Assembly (NCBI RefSeq): GCF_027744825.2
Contig: NC_071340.1
Coordinates: 2,053,501 to 2,117,500, forward strand
Direction of reading: 5' to 3'
DNA from: Synchiropus splendidus
Lineage: Eukaryota > Chordata > Actinopteri > Syngnathiformes > Callionymidae
Length of the DNA stretch: 64,000 nt
Part shown: positions 1 through 13,888 of the stretch, piece after piece
Numbering within the stretch: position 1 is the first letter of the stretch
How the letters are laid out: each line of letters begins with the position of its first letter
Position numbers and translations under genes: made by a program
Notes under the pieces: generated by a model
Seen by the model: only the letters and a program-made list of their open reading frames with translations
What the model was told of the DNA's origin: nothing
Database searches by the model: none

Positions 1-1944
1 GAAGAGTCTTTCTAGTAGTTGCCCGTCAAATCTAAGCTGTTTGAAGTGACTTTCCAAAGTTATCACCATTTTTATGTTTGGCGTTCCAGAAACAACCTTA
101 TCTCTGGCTGAAAACGCGTTTTACGCAATTTGCCATAACTTTGCAGGAAAGCCTCAGAACATGAACTTTTCACCTCCCACTATAGCAGAAAGGGTCTTTC
201 TAGTAGTTGCACATCAAATCTAAGCTGTCTGAAGTGTATTTCCCAAGTTATCTACATTTTTATGTTTGGCGTTCCGGAATCGACCTTATCTCAGGCAGAA
301 AACGCGTTTTCTGCATTGTGATATAACTTTGCAGGGAAGCTTCAGAACATGAAATTTTCACCTCCCACTGTAGCAGAAAGGGTCTTTCTAGTAGTTGCAC
401 ATCAAATCTAAGCTGTCTGAAGTGTTTTTCCAAAGTTATCAACATTTTTATGTTTGGCGTTCCAGAATCGACCTTATCTCAGGCTGAAAACGCGTTTCCT
501 GCATTGTGGCATAACTTTGCAGGGAAGCTTCAGAACATGAAATTTTCACCTCCCACTGTAGCAGAAAGGGTCTTTCTAGTAGTTGCACATCAAATCTAAG
601 CTGTCTGAAGTGTTTTTCCAAAGTTATCAACATTTTTATGTTTGGCGTTCTGGAACCCACCTAATCTCAGGCTGAAAACGCGTTTTCTGCATTGTGCCAT
701 AACTTTTCAGGGAAGCTTCAGAACATGAAATGTTCGCCTCCCACTATAGCAGATAGGGTCTTTCTAGTAGTTGCACATCAAATCTAAGCTGTCTGAAGTG
801 TTGTTCCAAAGTTATCAACATTTTTATGTTTGGCGTTCCGGAACTCACCTTATCTCACGCTTAAAAAGCGTTTTCTGCATTGTGCCATAACTTTACAGGG
901 AAGCTTTAGAACATGAAAATTTCACCTCCCACTTCAGCAGAAAGGGTATTTCTAGTAGTTGCACATCAAATCTAAGCTGTCTGTAGAGTTTTTCCTGAGT
1001 TATCAATATTGTTATGTTTGGCGTTCCGGAATCTACCGTATCTCAGGGAGAAAACGTGTTTTCTGCATTGTGCCATAACTTTGCAGGGAAGCTTTAGAAC
1101 ATGAAATTTTCACCTCCCACTGGAGCAGAAAGGGTCTTTCTAGTAGTTGCACATCAAATCTAAGCTGTCTGATGTGTTTTTCCAAAGTTATCAACATTTT
1201 TATGTTTGGTGTTCTGGTACCCACCTAATCTCAAGCTGAAAACGCGTTTTCTGCATTGTGCCAAAACTTTTCAGGGAAGCTTCAGAACACGAAATGTTCG
1301 CCTCCCACTATAGCAGAAAGGGTCTTTCTAGTAGTTGCACATCAAATCTAAGCTGTCTGAAGTGTATTTCCAAAGTTATCAACATTTTTATGTTTGGCGT
1401 TCTGGAACCCGTCTTATCTCAGGCTGAAAACGCGTTTTCTGCATTGTGCCATAACTTTGCAGGGAGACTTCAGAACATGAAATTTTCTCCTCCCACTATA
1501 TCAGAAAGGGTATTTCTAGTAGTTGCACATCAAATCTAAGTTGTCTGAAGTGTTTTTCCAAAGTTATCAACATTCTTATGTTTGGCGTTCCGGAATCAAC
1601 CTTATCTCAGACTGAAAACGTGTTTTCTGCATTGTGCCATAACTTTGCAGGGAAACTTCAGAACATGAAATTTTCACCTCCAAGTATAGCAGAAAGAGTC
1701 TTTCTAGTAGTTGCCCGTCAAATCTAAGCTGTTTGAAGTGTCTTTCCAAAGTTATCACCATTTTTATGTTTGGCGTTCCAGAAACAACCTTATCTCAGGC
1801 TGAAAACGCGTTTTACGCAATTTGCCATAACTTTGCAGGAAAGCCTCAGAACATGAACTTTTCACCTCCCACTATAGCAGAAAGGGTCTTTCTAGTAGTT
1901 GCACATCAAATCTAAGCTGTCTGAAGTGTATTTCCCAAGTTATC

Positions 1945-4900
1945 AACATTTTTATGTTTGGCGTTCCGGAATCGACCTTATCTCAGGCAGAAAACGCGTT
2001 TTCTGCATTGTGCCATAAGTTTGCAGGGAAGCTTTAGAACATGAAATTTTCACCTCCCACTAGAGCAGAAAGGGTCTTTCTAGTAGTTGCCCGTCAAATC
2101 TAAGCGGTTTGAAGTGTTTTTCCAAAGTTATCACCATTTTTATGTTTGGCGTTCCGGAATCGACCTTATCTCAGGCTGAAAACGCGTTTTCTGCATTGTG
2201 CCATAACTTTGCAGGGAAGCTTCAGAACATGAAATTTTCACCTCCCAAGAGAGCAGAAAGGGTCTTTCTAGTAGTTGCACATCAAATCTAAGCTGTTTGA
2301 AGTGTTTTTCCAAAGTTATCAAGATTCTTATGTTTGGCGTTCCGGAATCGACCTTTTCTCAGGCTGAGAACGCGTTTTCTGCATTGTGCCATAACTTTGC
2401 AGGGAAGCTTTAGAACATGAAATTTTCACCTCCCACTTCAGCAGAAAGGGTATTTCTAGTAGTTGCACATCAAATCTAAGCTGGCTGTAGAGTTTTTCCT
2501 GAGTTATCAACATTTTTATGTTTGGCGTTCCGGAATCGACCTTATCTCAGGCTGAAAACGCGTTTTCTGCATTGTGCCATAACTTTGCAGGGAAGCTTCA
2601 GAACATGAAATTTTCACCTCCCACGAGAGCAGAAAGGGTCTTTCTAGTAGTTGCACATCAAATCTAAGCTGTTTGAAGTGTTTTTCCAAAGTTATCAAGA
2701 TTTATATGTTTGGCGTTCCGGAATCGACCTTTTCTCAGGCTGAAAACGCGTTTTCTGCATTGTGCCATAACTTTGCAGGGAAGCTTTAGAACATGAAATT
2801 TTCACGTCCCACTAGAGCAGAAAGGGTATTTCTAGTAGTTGCACATCAAATCTAAGCTGCCTGAAGTGTTTTTGGAAAGTTATCAACATTTTTATGTTTG
2901 GCGTTCCGGAATCGACCTTATCTCAGGATGAAAAATCGTTTTCTGCATTAGCCCATAACTTTGCAGGGAAGCTTCAGAACATGAAATTTTGACCTCCCAA
3001 TATAGCAGAAAGGGTCTTTCTAGTAGTTGCACATCAAATCTAAGCTGTTTGAAGTGTTTTTCCAAAGTTATCACCATTTTTATGTTTGGCGTTCCAGAAA
3101 CAACCTTATCTCAGGCTGAAAACGCGTTTTACGCAATTTGCCATAACTTTGCAGGAAAGCCTCAGAACATGAACTTTTCACCTCCCACTAGAGCTGAAAG
3201 GGTATTTCTAGTAGTTGCACAACCAATCTAAGCTGTCTGAAGTGTTTTTCGAAAGTTATCAACATTTTTATGTTTGACGTTCTGAAATCAACCTCATCTC
3301 AGGCTGAAAACGCGTTTTACGCATTGTGCCATAACTTTGCAGGGAAGCTTCAGAACATGATATTTTCACCTCCCACTATAGCAGAAAGGGTCTTTCTCGT
3401 AGTTGCACATCAAATCTAAGCTGTCTGAAGTGTATTTCCCAAGTTATCAACATTTTTATGTTTGGCGTTCCGGAATCGACCTTATCTCAGGCAGAAAACG
3501 CGTTTTCTGCATTGTGATATAACTTTGCAGGGAAGCTTCAGAACATGAAATTTTCACATCCCACTATAGCAGAAAGGGTCTTTCCAGTAGTTGCACATCA
3601 AATCTAAGCTGTCTGTAGAGTTTTTCCTGAGTTATCAACATTTTTATGTTTGGCTTTCCGGAATCGACCTTATCTCAGGCAGAAAACGCGTTTTCTGCAT
3701 TGTGCCATAAGTTTGCAGGGAAGCTTTAGAACATGAAATTTTCACCTCCCACTAGAGCAGAAAGGGTCTTTCTAGTAGTTGCCCGTCAAATCTAAGCGGT
3801 TTGAAGTGTTTTTCCAAAGTTATCACCATTTTTATGTTTGGCGTTCCGGAATCGACCTTATCTCAGGATGAAAACGCGTTTTCTGCATTGTGCCATAACT
3901 TTGCAGGGAAGCTTCAGAACATGAAATTTTCACCTCCCAAGAGAGCAGAAAGGGTCTTTCTAGTAGTTGCACATCAAATCTAAGCTGTTTGAAGTGTTTT
4001 TCCAAAGTTATCAAGATTCTTATGTTTGGCGTTCCGGAATCGACCTTTTCTCAGGCTGAAAACGCGTTTTCTGCATTGTGCCATAACTTTGCAGGGAAGC
4101 TTTAGAACATGAAATTTTCACCTCCCACTTCAGCAGAAAGGGTATTTCTAGTAGCTGCACATCAAATCTAAGCTGGCTGTAGAGTTTTTCCTGAGTTATC
4201 AACATTTTTATGTTTGGCGTTCCGGAATCGACCTTATCTCAGGCTGAAAACGCGTTTTCTGCATTGTGCCATAACTTTGCAGGGAAGCTTCAGAACATGA
4301 AATTTTCACCTCCCACGAGAGCAGAAAGGGTCTTTCTAGTAGTTGCACATCAAATCTAAGCTGTTTGAAGTGTTTTTCCAAAGTTATCAAGATTTATATG
4401 TTTGGCGTTCCGGAATCGACCTTTTCTCAGGCTGAAAACGCGTTTTCTGCATTGTGCCATAACTTTGCAGGGAAGCTTTAGAACATGAAATTTTCACGTC
4501 CCACTAGAGCAGAAAGGGTATTTCTAGTAGTTGCACATCAAATCTAAGCTGCCTGAAGTGTTTTTGGAAAGTTATCAACATTTTTATGTTTGGCGTTCCG
4601 GAATCGACCTTATCTCAGGATGAAAAATCGTTTTCTGCATTAGCCCATAACTTTGCAGGGAAGCTTCAGAACATGAAATTTTGACCTCCCAATATAGCAG
4701 AAAGGGTCTTTCTAGTAGTTGCACATCAAATCTAAGCTGTTTGAAGTGTTTTTCCAAAGTTATCACCATTTTTATGTTTGGCGTTCCAGAAACAACCTTA
4801 TCTCAGGCTGAAAACGCGTTTTACGCAATTTGCCATAACTTTGCAGGAAAGCCTCAGAACATGAACTTTTCACCTTCCACTAGAGCTGAAAGGGTATTTC

Positions 4901-5105
4901 TAGTAGTTGCACAACCAATCTAAGCTGTCTGAAGTGTTTTTCGAAAGTTATCAACATTTTTATGTTTGACGTTCTGAAATCAACCTCATCTCAGGCTGAA
5001 AACGCGTTTTACGCATTGTGCCATAACTTTGCAGGGAAGCTTCAGAACATGATATTTTCACCTCCCACTATAGCAGAAAGGGTCTTTCTCGTAGTTGCAC
5101 ATCAA
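1945..5105 (+). repeat. 9-monomer HOR, two copies (1945-3636 and 3637-5105)
   Basis: Diagnostic variants recur with an exact 1,692-bp offset (9 x 188). Examples are CAGGCAGAAAACGCG at about 1984 and 3676, CAGGATGAAAAATCG at about 2924 and 4616, and GACGTTCTGAAATC at 3277 and 4969. The second copy is cut short at about 5105, where the variant pattern switches to AAGCTGTCTCAAGTG. The two copies differ by only a few bases, for example CTTCCACTAG for CTCCCACTAG near 4872. Confidence 0.88.
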
Positions 5106-5117
5106 ATCTAAGCTGTC

Positions 5118-6748
5118 TCAAGTGTTTTTCGAAAGTTTTCAACATTTTTATGTTTGGTGTTCCTGAATCGACCTTATCTCAGGCCGAAAACGCGTTTTCT
5201 GCATTGTGCCATAACTTTGCAGGGAAGCTTTAGAACATGAAATTTTCACCTCCCACTTCAGCAGAAAGGGTATTTCTAGTAGTTGCACATCAAATCTAAG
5301 CTGTCTGTAGAGTTTTTCCTGAGTTATCAACATTTTTATGTTTGGCGTTCCGGAATCGACCTTATCTCAGGCTGAAAACGCGTTTTCTGCATTGTGCCAT
5401 AACTTTGCAGTGAAGCTTCAGAACATGAAATTTTCACCTCCCACGAGAGCAGAAAGGGTCTTTCTAGTAGTTGCACATCAAATCTAAGCTGTTTGAAGTG
5501 TTTTTCCAAAGTTATCAAGATTCTTATGTTTGGCGTTCCGGAATCGACCTTTTCTCAGGCTGAAAACGCGTTTTCTGCATTGTGCCATAACTTTGCAGGG
5601 AAGCTTTAGAACATGAAATTTTCACGTCCCACTAGAGCAGAAAGGGTATTTCTAGTAGTTGCACATCAAATCTAAGCTGCCTGAAGTGTTTTTGGAAAGT
5701 TATCAACATTTTTATGTTTGGCGTTCCGGAATCGACCTTATCTCAGGATGAAAAATCGTTTTCTGCATTAGCCCATAACTTTGCAGGGAAGCTTCAGAAC
5801 ATGAAATTTTGACCTCCCAATATAGCAGAAAGGGTCTTTCTAGTAGTTGCACATCAAATCTAAGCTGTTTGAAGTGTTTTTCCAAAGTTATCACCATTTT
5901 TATGTTTGGCGTTCCAGAAACAACCTTATCTCAGGCTGAAAACGCGTTTTACGCAATTTGCCATAACTTTGCAGGAAAGCCTCAGAACATGAACTTTTCA
6001 CCTCCCACTAGAGCTGAAAGGGTATTTCTAGTAGTTGCACAACCAATCTAAGCTGTCTGAAGTGTTTTTCGAAAGTTTTCAACATTTTTATGTTTGGTGT
6101 TCCTGAATCGACCTTATCTCAGGCCGAAAACGCGTTTTCTGCATTGTGCCATAACTTTGCAGGGAAGCTTTAGAACATGAAATTTTCACCTCCCACTTCA
6201 GCAGAAAGGGTATTTCTAGTAGTTGCACATCAAATCTAAGCTGTCTGTAGAGTTTTTCCTGAGTTATCAACATTTTTATGTTTGGCGTTCCGGAATCGAC
6301 CTTATCTCAGGCTGAAAACGCGTTTTCTGCATTGTGCCATAACTTTGCAGTGAAGCTTCAGAACATGAAATTTTCACCTCCCACGAGAGCAGAAAGGGTC
6401 TTTCTAGTAGTTGCACATCAAATCTAAGCTGTTTGAAGTGTTTTTCCAAAGTTATCAAGATTCTTATGTTTGGCGTTCCGGAATCGACCTTTTCTCAGGC
6501 TGAAAACGCGTTTTCTGCATTGTGCCATAACTTTGCAGGGAAGCTTTAGAACATGAAATTTTCACGTCCCACTAGAGCAGAAAGGGTATTTCTAGTAGAT
6601 GCACATCAAATCTAAGCTGTCTGAAGTGTTTTTGGAAAGTTATCAACATTTTTATGTTTGGCGTTCCGGAATCGACCTTATCTCAGGATGAAAAATCGTT
6701 TTCTGCATTAGCCCATAACTTTGCAGGGAAGCTTCAGAACATGAAATT
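5118..6748 (+). repeat. 5-monomer HOR, two copies (5118-6057 and 6058-6748)
   Basis: The offset is 940 bp (5 x 188). The TTTGGTGTTCCTGAATC variant, the CAGTGAAGCTTC variant and the CAGGATGAAAAATCG monomer (5744 and 6684) all recur at this spacing. The first copy is itself related to part of the preceding 9-monomer unit at a 1,128-bp offset (6 x 188), so the 9-, 6- and 5-monomer periods are nested products of one lineage. Confidence 0.85.
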
Positions 6749-9639
6749 TTAACCTCCCACTAGAGCAGAAAGGGTCTTTCTCGTAGTTGCACATCAAATC
6801 TAAGCTGTCTGAAGTGTTTTTCGAAAGTTTTCAACATTTTTATGTTTGGTGTTCCTGAATCGACCTTATCTCAGGCTGAAAACGCCTTTTCTGCATTGTG
6901 CCTTAACTTTGCAGGGAAGCTTCAGAACATGAAATTTCCACATCCCACTATAGCAGAAAGGGTCTTTCTAGTAGTTGCACATCAAATCTAAGCTGTCTGA
7001 AGTGTTTTTCCGAAGTTATTAACATTTTTATGTTTCGCGTTCCGGAATTGACCTTAAGTGAGGCTGGACACGAGTTTTCTGCATTGTGCCATAACTTTGC
7101 AGGGAAGCTTCAGAACATGAAATTTTCATATCCCACTATAGCAGAAAGGGTCTTTCTCGTAGTTGCACATCAAATCTAAGCTGTCTGAAGTGTTTTTCCA
7201 AAGTTATCAACATTTTTATGTTTGGCGTTCTGGAACCCACCTTATCTCAGGCTGAAAACGCGTTTTCTACATTGTGCCATAAATTTGCAGGGAAGCTTCA
7301 GAACATGAAATTTTCACCTCCCACTATAGCAGAAAGGGTCTTTCTCGAGGTTGCACATCAAATCTAAGCTGTCTGAAGTGTTTTTCCAAAGTTATCAACA
7401 TTTTTATGTTTGGCGTTCCGAAACCCACCTTATCTCAGGCTGAAAAGCGTTTTTACGCATTGTGCCATAACTTTTCAGGGAAGCTTCAGAACATGAAATT
7501 TTCACCTCCCACTATAGCAGAAAGGGTCTTTCTAGTAGTTGCGCATCAAATCTAAGCTGTCTGAAGTGTTTTTCCAAAGTTATCAACATTTTTATGTTTG
7601 GCGTTCTGGAACCCACCTAATCTCAGGCTGAAAACGCGTTTTCTGCATTGTGCCATAACTTTGCAGGGCGACTTCAGAACATGAAATTTTCTCCTCCCAC
7701 TATATCAGAAAGGGTATTTCTAGTAGTTGCACATCAAATCTAAGTTGTCTGAAGTGTTTTTCTAAAGTTATCAACATTCTTTTGTTTAGCGTTCCGGAAT
7801 CAACCTTACCTCAAGCTGAAAACGCGTTTTACGCAATTTGCCATAACTTTGCAGGAAAGCCTCAGTACATGAAATTTTCACCTCCCACTATAGCAGAAAG
7901 GGTCTTTCTAGTAGTTGCACATCAAATCTAAGCTGTCTGTAGAGTTTTTCCTGAGTTATCAACATTTTTATGTTTGGCGTTCTGAAATCAACCTCATCTC
8001 AGGCTGAAAACGCGTTTTACGCATTGTGCCATAACTTTGCAGGGAAGCTTCAGAACATGATATTTTCACCTCCCACTATAGCAGAAAGTGTCTTTCTCGT
8101 AGTTGCACATCAAATCCAAGCTGTCTGAAGTGTTTTTCGATAGTTTTCAACATTTTTATGTTTGGTGTTCCTGAATCGACCTTATCTCAGGCCGAAAACG
8201 CGTTTTCTGCATTGTGCCATAACTTTGCAGGGAAGCTTCAGAACATGAAATTTTCCCCTCCCACTATAGCAGAAAGGGTCTTTCCAGCAGTTGCACATCA
8301 AATCTAAGCTGTCTGATGTGTTGTTCCAAAGTTATCAACATTTTTATGTTTGGCGTTCCGGAACTCTCCTTATCTCACGCTTAAAACGCGTTTTCTGCAT
8401 TGTGCCATAACTTTGCAGGGAAGCTTCAGAACATGAAATTCTGACCTCCCAATATAGCAGAAAGGGTCTTTCTAGTAGTTGCACATCAAATCTAAGCTGT
8501 CTGATGTGTTTTTCCAAAGTTATCAACATTTTTATGTTTGGCGTTCTGGAACCCACCCAATCTCAAGCTGAAAGCGCATTTTCTGCATTGTGCCAAAGCT
8601 TTTCAGGGAAGCTTCACAACATGAAATTTTCACGTCCCACTATAGCAGAAAGGGTATTTCTGGTAGTTGCACATAAAATCTAAGTTGTCTGAAGTGTTTT
8701 TCCAAAGTTATCAACATTCTTTTGTTTGGCGTTCCGGAATCAACCTTATCTCAGACTGAAAACGTGTTTTCTGCATTGTGCCATAACTTTGCAGGGAAAC
8801 TTCAGAACATGAAATTTTCACCTCCAACTATAGCAGAAAGGGTCTTTCTAGTAGTTGCACATCAAATCTAAGCTGTTTGAAGTTTTTTTCCAAAGTTAAC
8901 ACCATTTTTATGTTTGGCGTTCCAGAAACAACCTTATCTCAGGCTGAAAATGCGTTTTACGCAATTTGCCATAACTTTGCAGGAAAGCTTCAGAACATGA
9001 AATTTTCACCTCCCACTATAGCAGAAAGGGTCTTTCTAGTAGTTGCACATCAAATCTAAGCTGTCTGAAGTGTTTTTCCAAAGTTATCAACATTTTTATG
9101 TTTGGCGTTCTGGAACCCACCTTATCTCAGGCTGAAAACGCGTTTTCTGCATTGTGCCATAACTTTTCAGGGAAGCTTCAGAACATGAAATTTTGACCTC
9201 CCAACATAGTAGAAAGGGTCTTTGTAGTAGTTGCACATCAAATCTAAGCTGTCTGATGTGTTTTTCCAAAGTTATCAACATTTTTATGTTTGGCGTTCTG
9301 GAACCCACCCAATCTCAAGCTGAAAACGCGTTTTCTGCATTGTGCAAAAGCTTTTCAGGGAAGCTTCAGAACAAGTAATTTTCACTCCCCACCATAGCAG
9401 AAAGGGTCTTTCTAGTAGTTGCACATCAAATCTAAGCTGTCTGAAGTGTTTTTCAATAGTTATCAACATTTTTATGTTTGGCGTTCCGGAACCTACCTTA
9501 TCTCAGGCTGAAAACGCGTTTTCTGCATTGTGCCATAACTTTGCAGTGAAGCCTGAGAACATATAATTTTCACCTCCCGCTATAGTAGAAAGGGTCTTTC
9601 GAGTAGATGCACATCAAATCTAAGCTGTCTGAAGTGTTT
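6749..9639 (+). repeat. Mixed satellite monomers without a clear HOR
   Basis: About 15 monomers of varied type. Several carry changes that reappear at 11.4-16.8 kb: GGGCGACTTCAG followed by TATATCAGAAAGGGTAT, CATTCTTTTGTTTAGCG, and GGAACTCTCCTTATCTCACGC. Local single-base indels occur, for example TTTCTCGAGGTTGC near 7342. I saw no tandem higher-order period and no gene. Confidence 0.75.
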
Positions 9640-11370
9640 TTGGAAAGTTATCAACATTTTTATGTTTGGCGTTCTGAAATCAACCTCATCTCAGGCTGAA
9701 AACGCGTTTTAAGCATTGTGCCATAACTTTGCAGGGAAGCTTCAGAACATGATATTTTCACCTCCCACTATAGCAGAAAGGGTCTTTCTCGTAGTTGCAC
9801 ATCAAATCTAAGCTGTCTCAAGTGTTTTTCGAAAGTTTTCAACATTTTTATGTTTGGTGTTCCTGAATCGACCTTATCTCAGGCCGAAAACGCGTTTTCT
9901 GCATTGTGCCATAACTTTGCAGGGAAGCTTTAGAACATGAAATTTTCACCTCCCACTACAGCAGAAAGGGTATTTCTAGTAGTTGCACATCAAATCTAAG
10001 CTGTCTGTAGAGTTTTTCCTGAGTTATCAACATTTTTATGTTTGGCGTTCCGGAATCGAGCTTATCTCAGGCTGAAAACGCGTTTTCTGCATTGTGCCAT
10101 AACTTTGCAGGGAAGCTTCAGAACATGAAATTTTCACCTCCCACGAGAGCAGAAAGGGTCTTTCTAGTAGTTGCAAATCAAATCTAAGCTGTTTGAAGTG
10201 TTTTTCCAAAGTTATCAAGATTCTTATGTTTGGCGTTCCGGAATCGACCTTTTCTCAGGCTGAAAACGCGTTTTCTGCATTGTGCCATAACTTTGCAGGG
10301 AAGCTTTAGAACATGAAATTTTCACCTCCCACTTCAGCAGAAAGGGTATTTCTAGTAGTTGCACATCAAATCTAAGCTGTCTGCAGAGTTTTTCCTCAGT
10401 TATCAACATTTTTATGTTTGGCGTTCCGGAATCGACCTTATCTCAGCCTGAAAACGCGTTTTCTGCATTGTGCCATAACTTTGCAGGGAAGCTTCAGAAC
10501 ATGAAATTTTCACCTCCCACGAGAACAGAAAGGGTCTTTCTAGTAGTTGCACATCAAATCTAAGTTGTTTGAAGTGTTTTTCCAAAGTTATCAAGATTCT
10601 TATGTTTGGCGTTCCGGAATCGACCTTTTCTCAGGCTGAAAACGCGTTTTGTGCATTAGCCCATAACTTTGCAGGGAAGCTTCAGAACATGAAATTTTGA
10701 CCTCCCAATATAGCAGAAAGGGTCTTTCTAGTAGTTGCACATCAAATCTAAGCTGTTTGAAGTGTTTTTCCAAAGTTATCACCATTTTTATGTTTGGCGT
10801 TCCAGAAACAACCTTATCTCAGCCTGAAAACGCGTTTTACGCAATTTGCCATAACTTTGCAGGAAAGCCTCAGAACATGAACTTTTCACCTCCCACTAGA
10901 GCTGAAAGGGTATTTCTAGTAGTTGCACAACCAATCTAAGCTGTCTGAAGTGTTTTTCGAAAGTTATCAACATTTTTATGTTTGGCGTTCTGAAATCAAC
11001 CTCATCTCAGGCTGAAAACGCGTTTTACGCATTGTGCCATAACTTTGCAGGGAAGCTTCAGAACATGATATTTTCACCTCCCACTATAGCAGAAAGGGTC
11101 TTTCTCGTAGTTGCACATCAAATCTAAGCTGTCTCAAGTGTTTTTCGAAAGTTTTCAACATTTCTATGTTAGGTGTTCCTGAATCGACCTTATCTCAGGC
11201 CGAAAACGCGTTTTCTGCATTGTGCCATAACTTTGCAGGGAAGCTTTAGAACATGAAATTTTCACCTCCCACTTGAGCAGAAAGGGTATTTCTAGTAGTT
11301 GCACATCAAATCTAAGCTGTCTGTAGAGTTTTTCCTGAGTTATCAACATTTTTATGTTTGGCGTTCCGGA
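9640..11370 (+). repeat. Dispersed copy of the 2-6 kb HOR family (7-monomer spacing)
   Basis: The GTTCTGAAATCAACCTCATC monomer occurs at 9671 and 10987, 1,316 bp apart (7 x 188). The order of variants between and after these points (GTGTTCCTGAATC, CTGTAGAGTTTTTCCTGAG, CACGAGAGCAG, ATCAAGATTCTTATG, ACAACCAATC) matches the 3.2-6.0 kb block. The two blocks are now separated by about 3 kb of other monomers. Confidence 0.8.
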
Positions 11371-11444
11371 ATGGACCTTATCTCAGTCTGAAAACGCGTT
11401 TTCTGCATTGTGCCATAACTTGGCAGGGAAGCTTCAGAACATGA

Positions 11445-13228
11445 AATTTTCTCCTCCCACTATATCAGAAAGGGCATTTCTAATAGTTGCACATCAAATC
11501 TAAGTTGTCTGAAGTGTTTTTCCAAAGTTATCAATATTTTTATGTTTGGCGTTCCGGAATCGACCTTATCTCATGCTGAAAACGCGTTTCCTGCATTGTG
11601 GCATAACTTTGCAGGGATGCTTCAGAACATGAAATTTTCACCTCCCACTGTAGCAGAAAGGGTCTTTCTAGTAGTTGCACATCAAATCTAAGCTGTCTGA
11701 AGTGTTTTTCCAAAGTTATCAACATTTTTATGTTTGGCGTTCTGGAACCCACCTAATCTCAGGCTGAAAACGCGTTTTCTGCATTGTGCCATAACTTTTC
11801 AGGGAAGCTTCAGAACATGAAATGTTCGCCTCCCACTATAGCAGATAGGGTCTTTCTAGTAGTTGCACATCAAATCTAAGCTGTCTGAAGTGTTTTTCCA
11901 AAGTTATCAACATTTTTATGTTTGGCGTTCTGGAACCCACCTTATCTCAGGCTGAAAATGCGTTTTGTGCATTGTGCCATAACTTTGCAGGGAAGCTTCA
12001 GAACATGAAAATTTCACCTCCCACTATAGCAGAAAGGGTCTTTCTCGTAGATGTACATCAAATCTAAGCTGTTTGAAGTGTTTTTCCAAAGTTAACACCA
12101 TTTTTATGTTTGGCGTTCCAGAAACAACCTTATCTTAGGCTGAAAACGCGTTTTACGCAATTTGCCATAACTTTGCAGGAAAGCCTCAGAACATGAAATT
12201 TTCAACTCCCACTATAGCAGAAAGGGTCTTTCTAGTAGTTGCACATCAAATCTAAGCTGTCTGAAGTGTTTTTCCAAAGTTATTTACATTTTTATGTTTG
12301 GCGTTCTGGAACCCACCTTATCTCAGGCCGAAAACGCGTTTCCTGCATTGTGCCATAACTTTGCAGGGAAGCTTCAGAACATGAAATTTTCACCTCCCAC
12401 TATAGCAAAAAGGGTCTTTCTAGTAGTTGCACATCAAATCTAAGCTGTCTGAAGTGTTTTTCCAAAGTTATCAACATTTTTATGTTTGGCGTTCTGGAAC
12501 CCACCTTATCTCAGGCTGAAAACGTGTTTTCTGCATTGTGCCATAACTTTGCAGGGCGACTTCAGAACATGAAATTTCCTCCTCCCACTATATCAGAAAG
12601 GGTATTTCTAGTAGTTGCACATCAAATCTAAGTTGTCTGAAGTGTTTTTCTAAAGTTATCAACATTCTTTTGTTTAGCGTTCCGGAATCAACCTTACCTC
12701 AAGCTGAAAACGCGTTTTACGCAATTTGCCATAACTTTGCAGGAAAGCCTCAGTACATCAAATTTTCACCTCCCACTATAGCAGAAAGGGTCTTTCTAGT
12801 AGTTGCACATCAAATCTAAGCTGTCTGATATGTTTTTCCAAAGTTATCAACATTTTTATGTTTGGCGTTCTGGAACCCACCTTATCTCAGGCTGAAAATG
12901 CGTTTTGTGCATTGTGCCATAACTTTGCAGGGAAGCTTCAGAACATGAAAATTTCACCTCCCACTATAGCAGAAAGGGTCTTTCTCGTAGATGTACATCA
13001 AATCTAAGCTGTTTGAAGTGTTTTTCCAAAGTTAACACCATTTTTATGTTTGGCGTTCCAGAAACAACCTTATCTCAGGCTGAAAACGCGTTTTACGCAA
13101 TTTGCCATAACTTTGCAGGAAAGCCTCAGAACATGAAATTTTCACCTCCCACTGTAGCAGAAAGGGTCTTTCTAGTAGTTGCACATCAAATCTAAGCTGT
13201 CTGAAGTGTTTTTCCAAAGTTATCAAGA
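11445..13228 (+). repeat. HOR copy 1 of a 2,444-bp (13-monomer) spacing
   Basis: From TTTTCTCCTCCCAC (11447), through GGGCATTTCTAATAG and GTAGATGTACATC, to about 13228 this block matches 13889-15672 at an offset of 2,444 bp (13 x 188). Inside it, the TGCGTTTTGTGCATTG and GTAGATGTACATC monomers repeat at 940 bp, so a 5-monomer period is nested in the longer one. The two copies look nearly identical by eye, with small differences such as CAACTCCC against CACCTCCC near 12206 and 14650. Confidence 0.85.
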
Positions 13229-13888
13229 TTCTTATGTTTGGCGTTCCGGAATCGACCTTTTCTCAGGCTGAAAACGCGTTTTCTGCATTGTGCCATAACT
13301 TTGCAGGGAAGCTTTAGAACATGAAATTTTCACCTCCCACTACAGCAGAAAGGGTATTTCTAGTAGTTGCACATCAAATCTAAGCTGTCTGTAGAGTTTT
13401 TCCTGAGTTATCAACATTTTTATGTTTGGCGTTCCGGAATCGACCTTATCTCAGGCTGAAAACGCGTTTTCTGCATTGTGCAATAACTTTGCAGGGAAGC
13501 TTCAGAACATGAAATTTTCACCTCCCACGTGAGCAGAAAGGGTCTTTCTAGTAGTTGCACATCAAATCTTACCTGGCTGAAGTGTTTTTCCAAAGTTATC
13601 AACATTATTATGTTTGGCGTTCCGGAATCGACTTTATCTCAGGCTGAAAACACGTTTTCTACATTGTGCCATAAATTTGCAGGGAAGCTTCAGAACATGA
13701 AATTTTCACCTCCCACTATTGCAGAAAGGGTCTTTCTCGTGGTTGCACATCAAATCTAAGCTGTCTGAAGTGTTTTTCCAAAGTTATCAACATTTTTATG
13801 TTTGGCGTTCTGGAACCCACCCTATCTCAGGCTGAAAACGCATTTTCTGCGTTGTGCCATAACTTTGCAGGGAGACTTCAGAATATGA

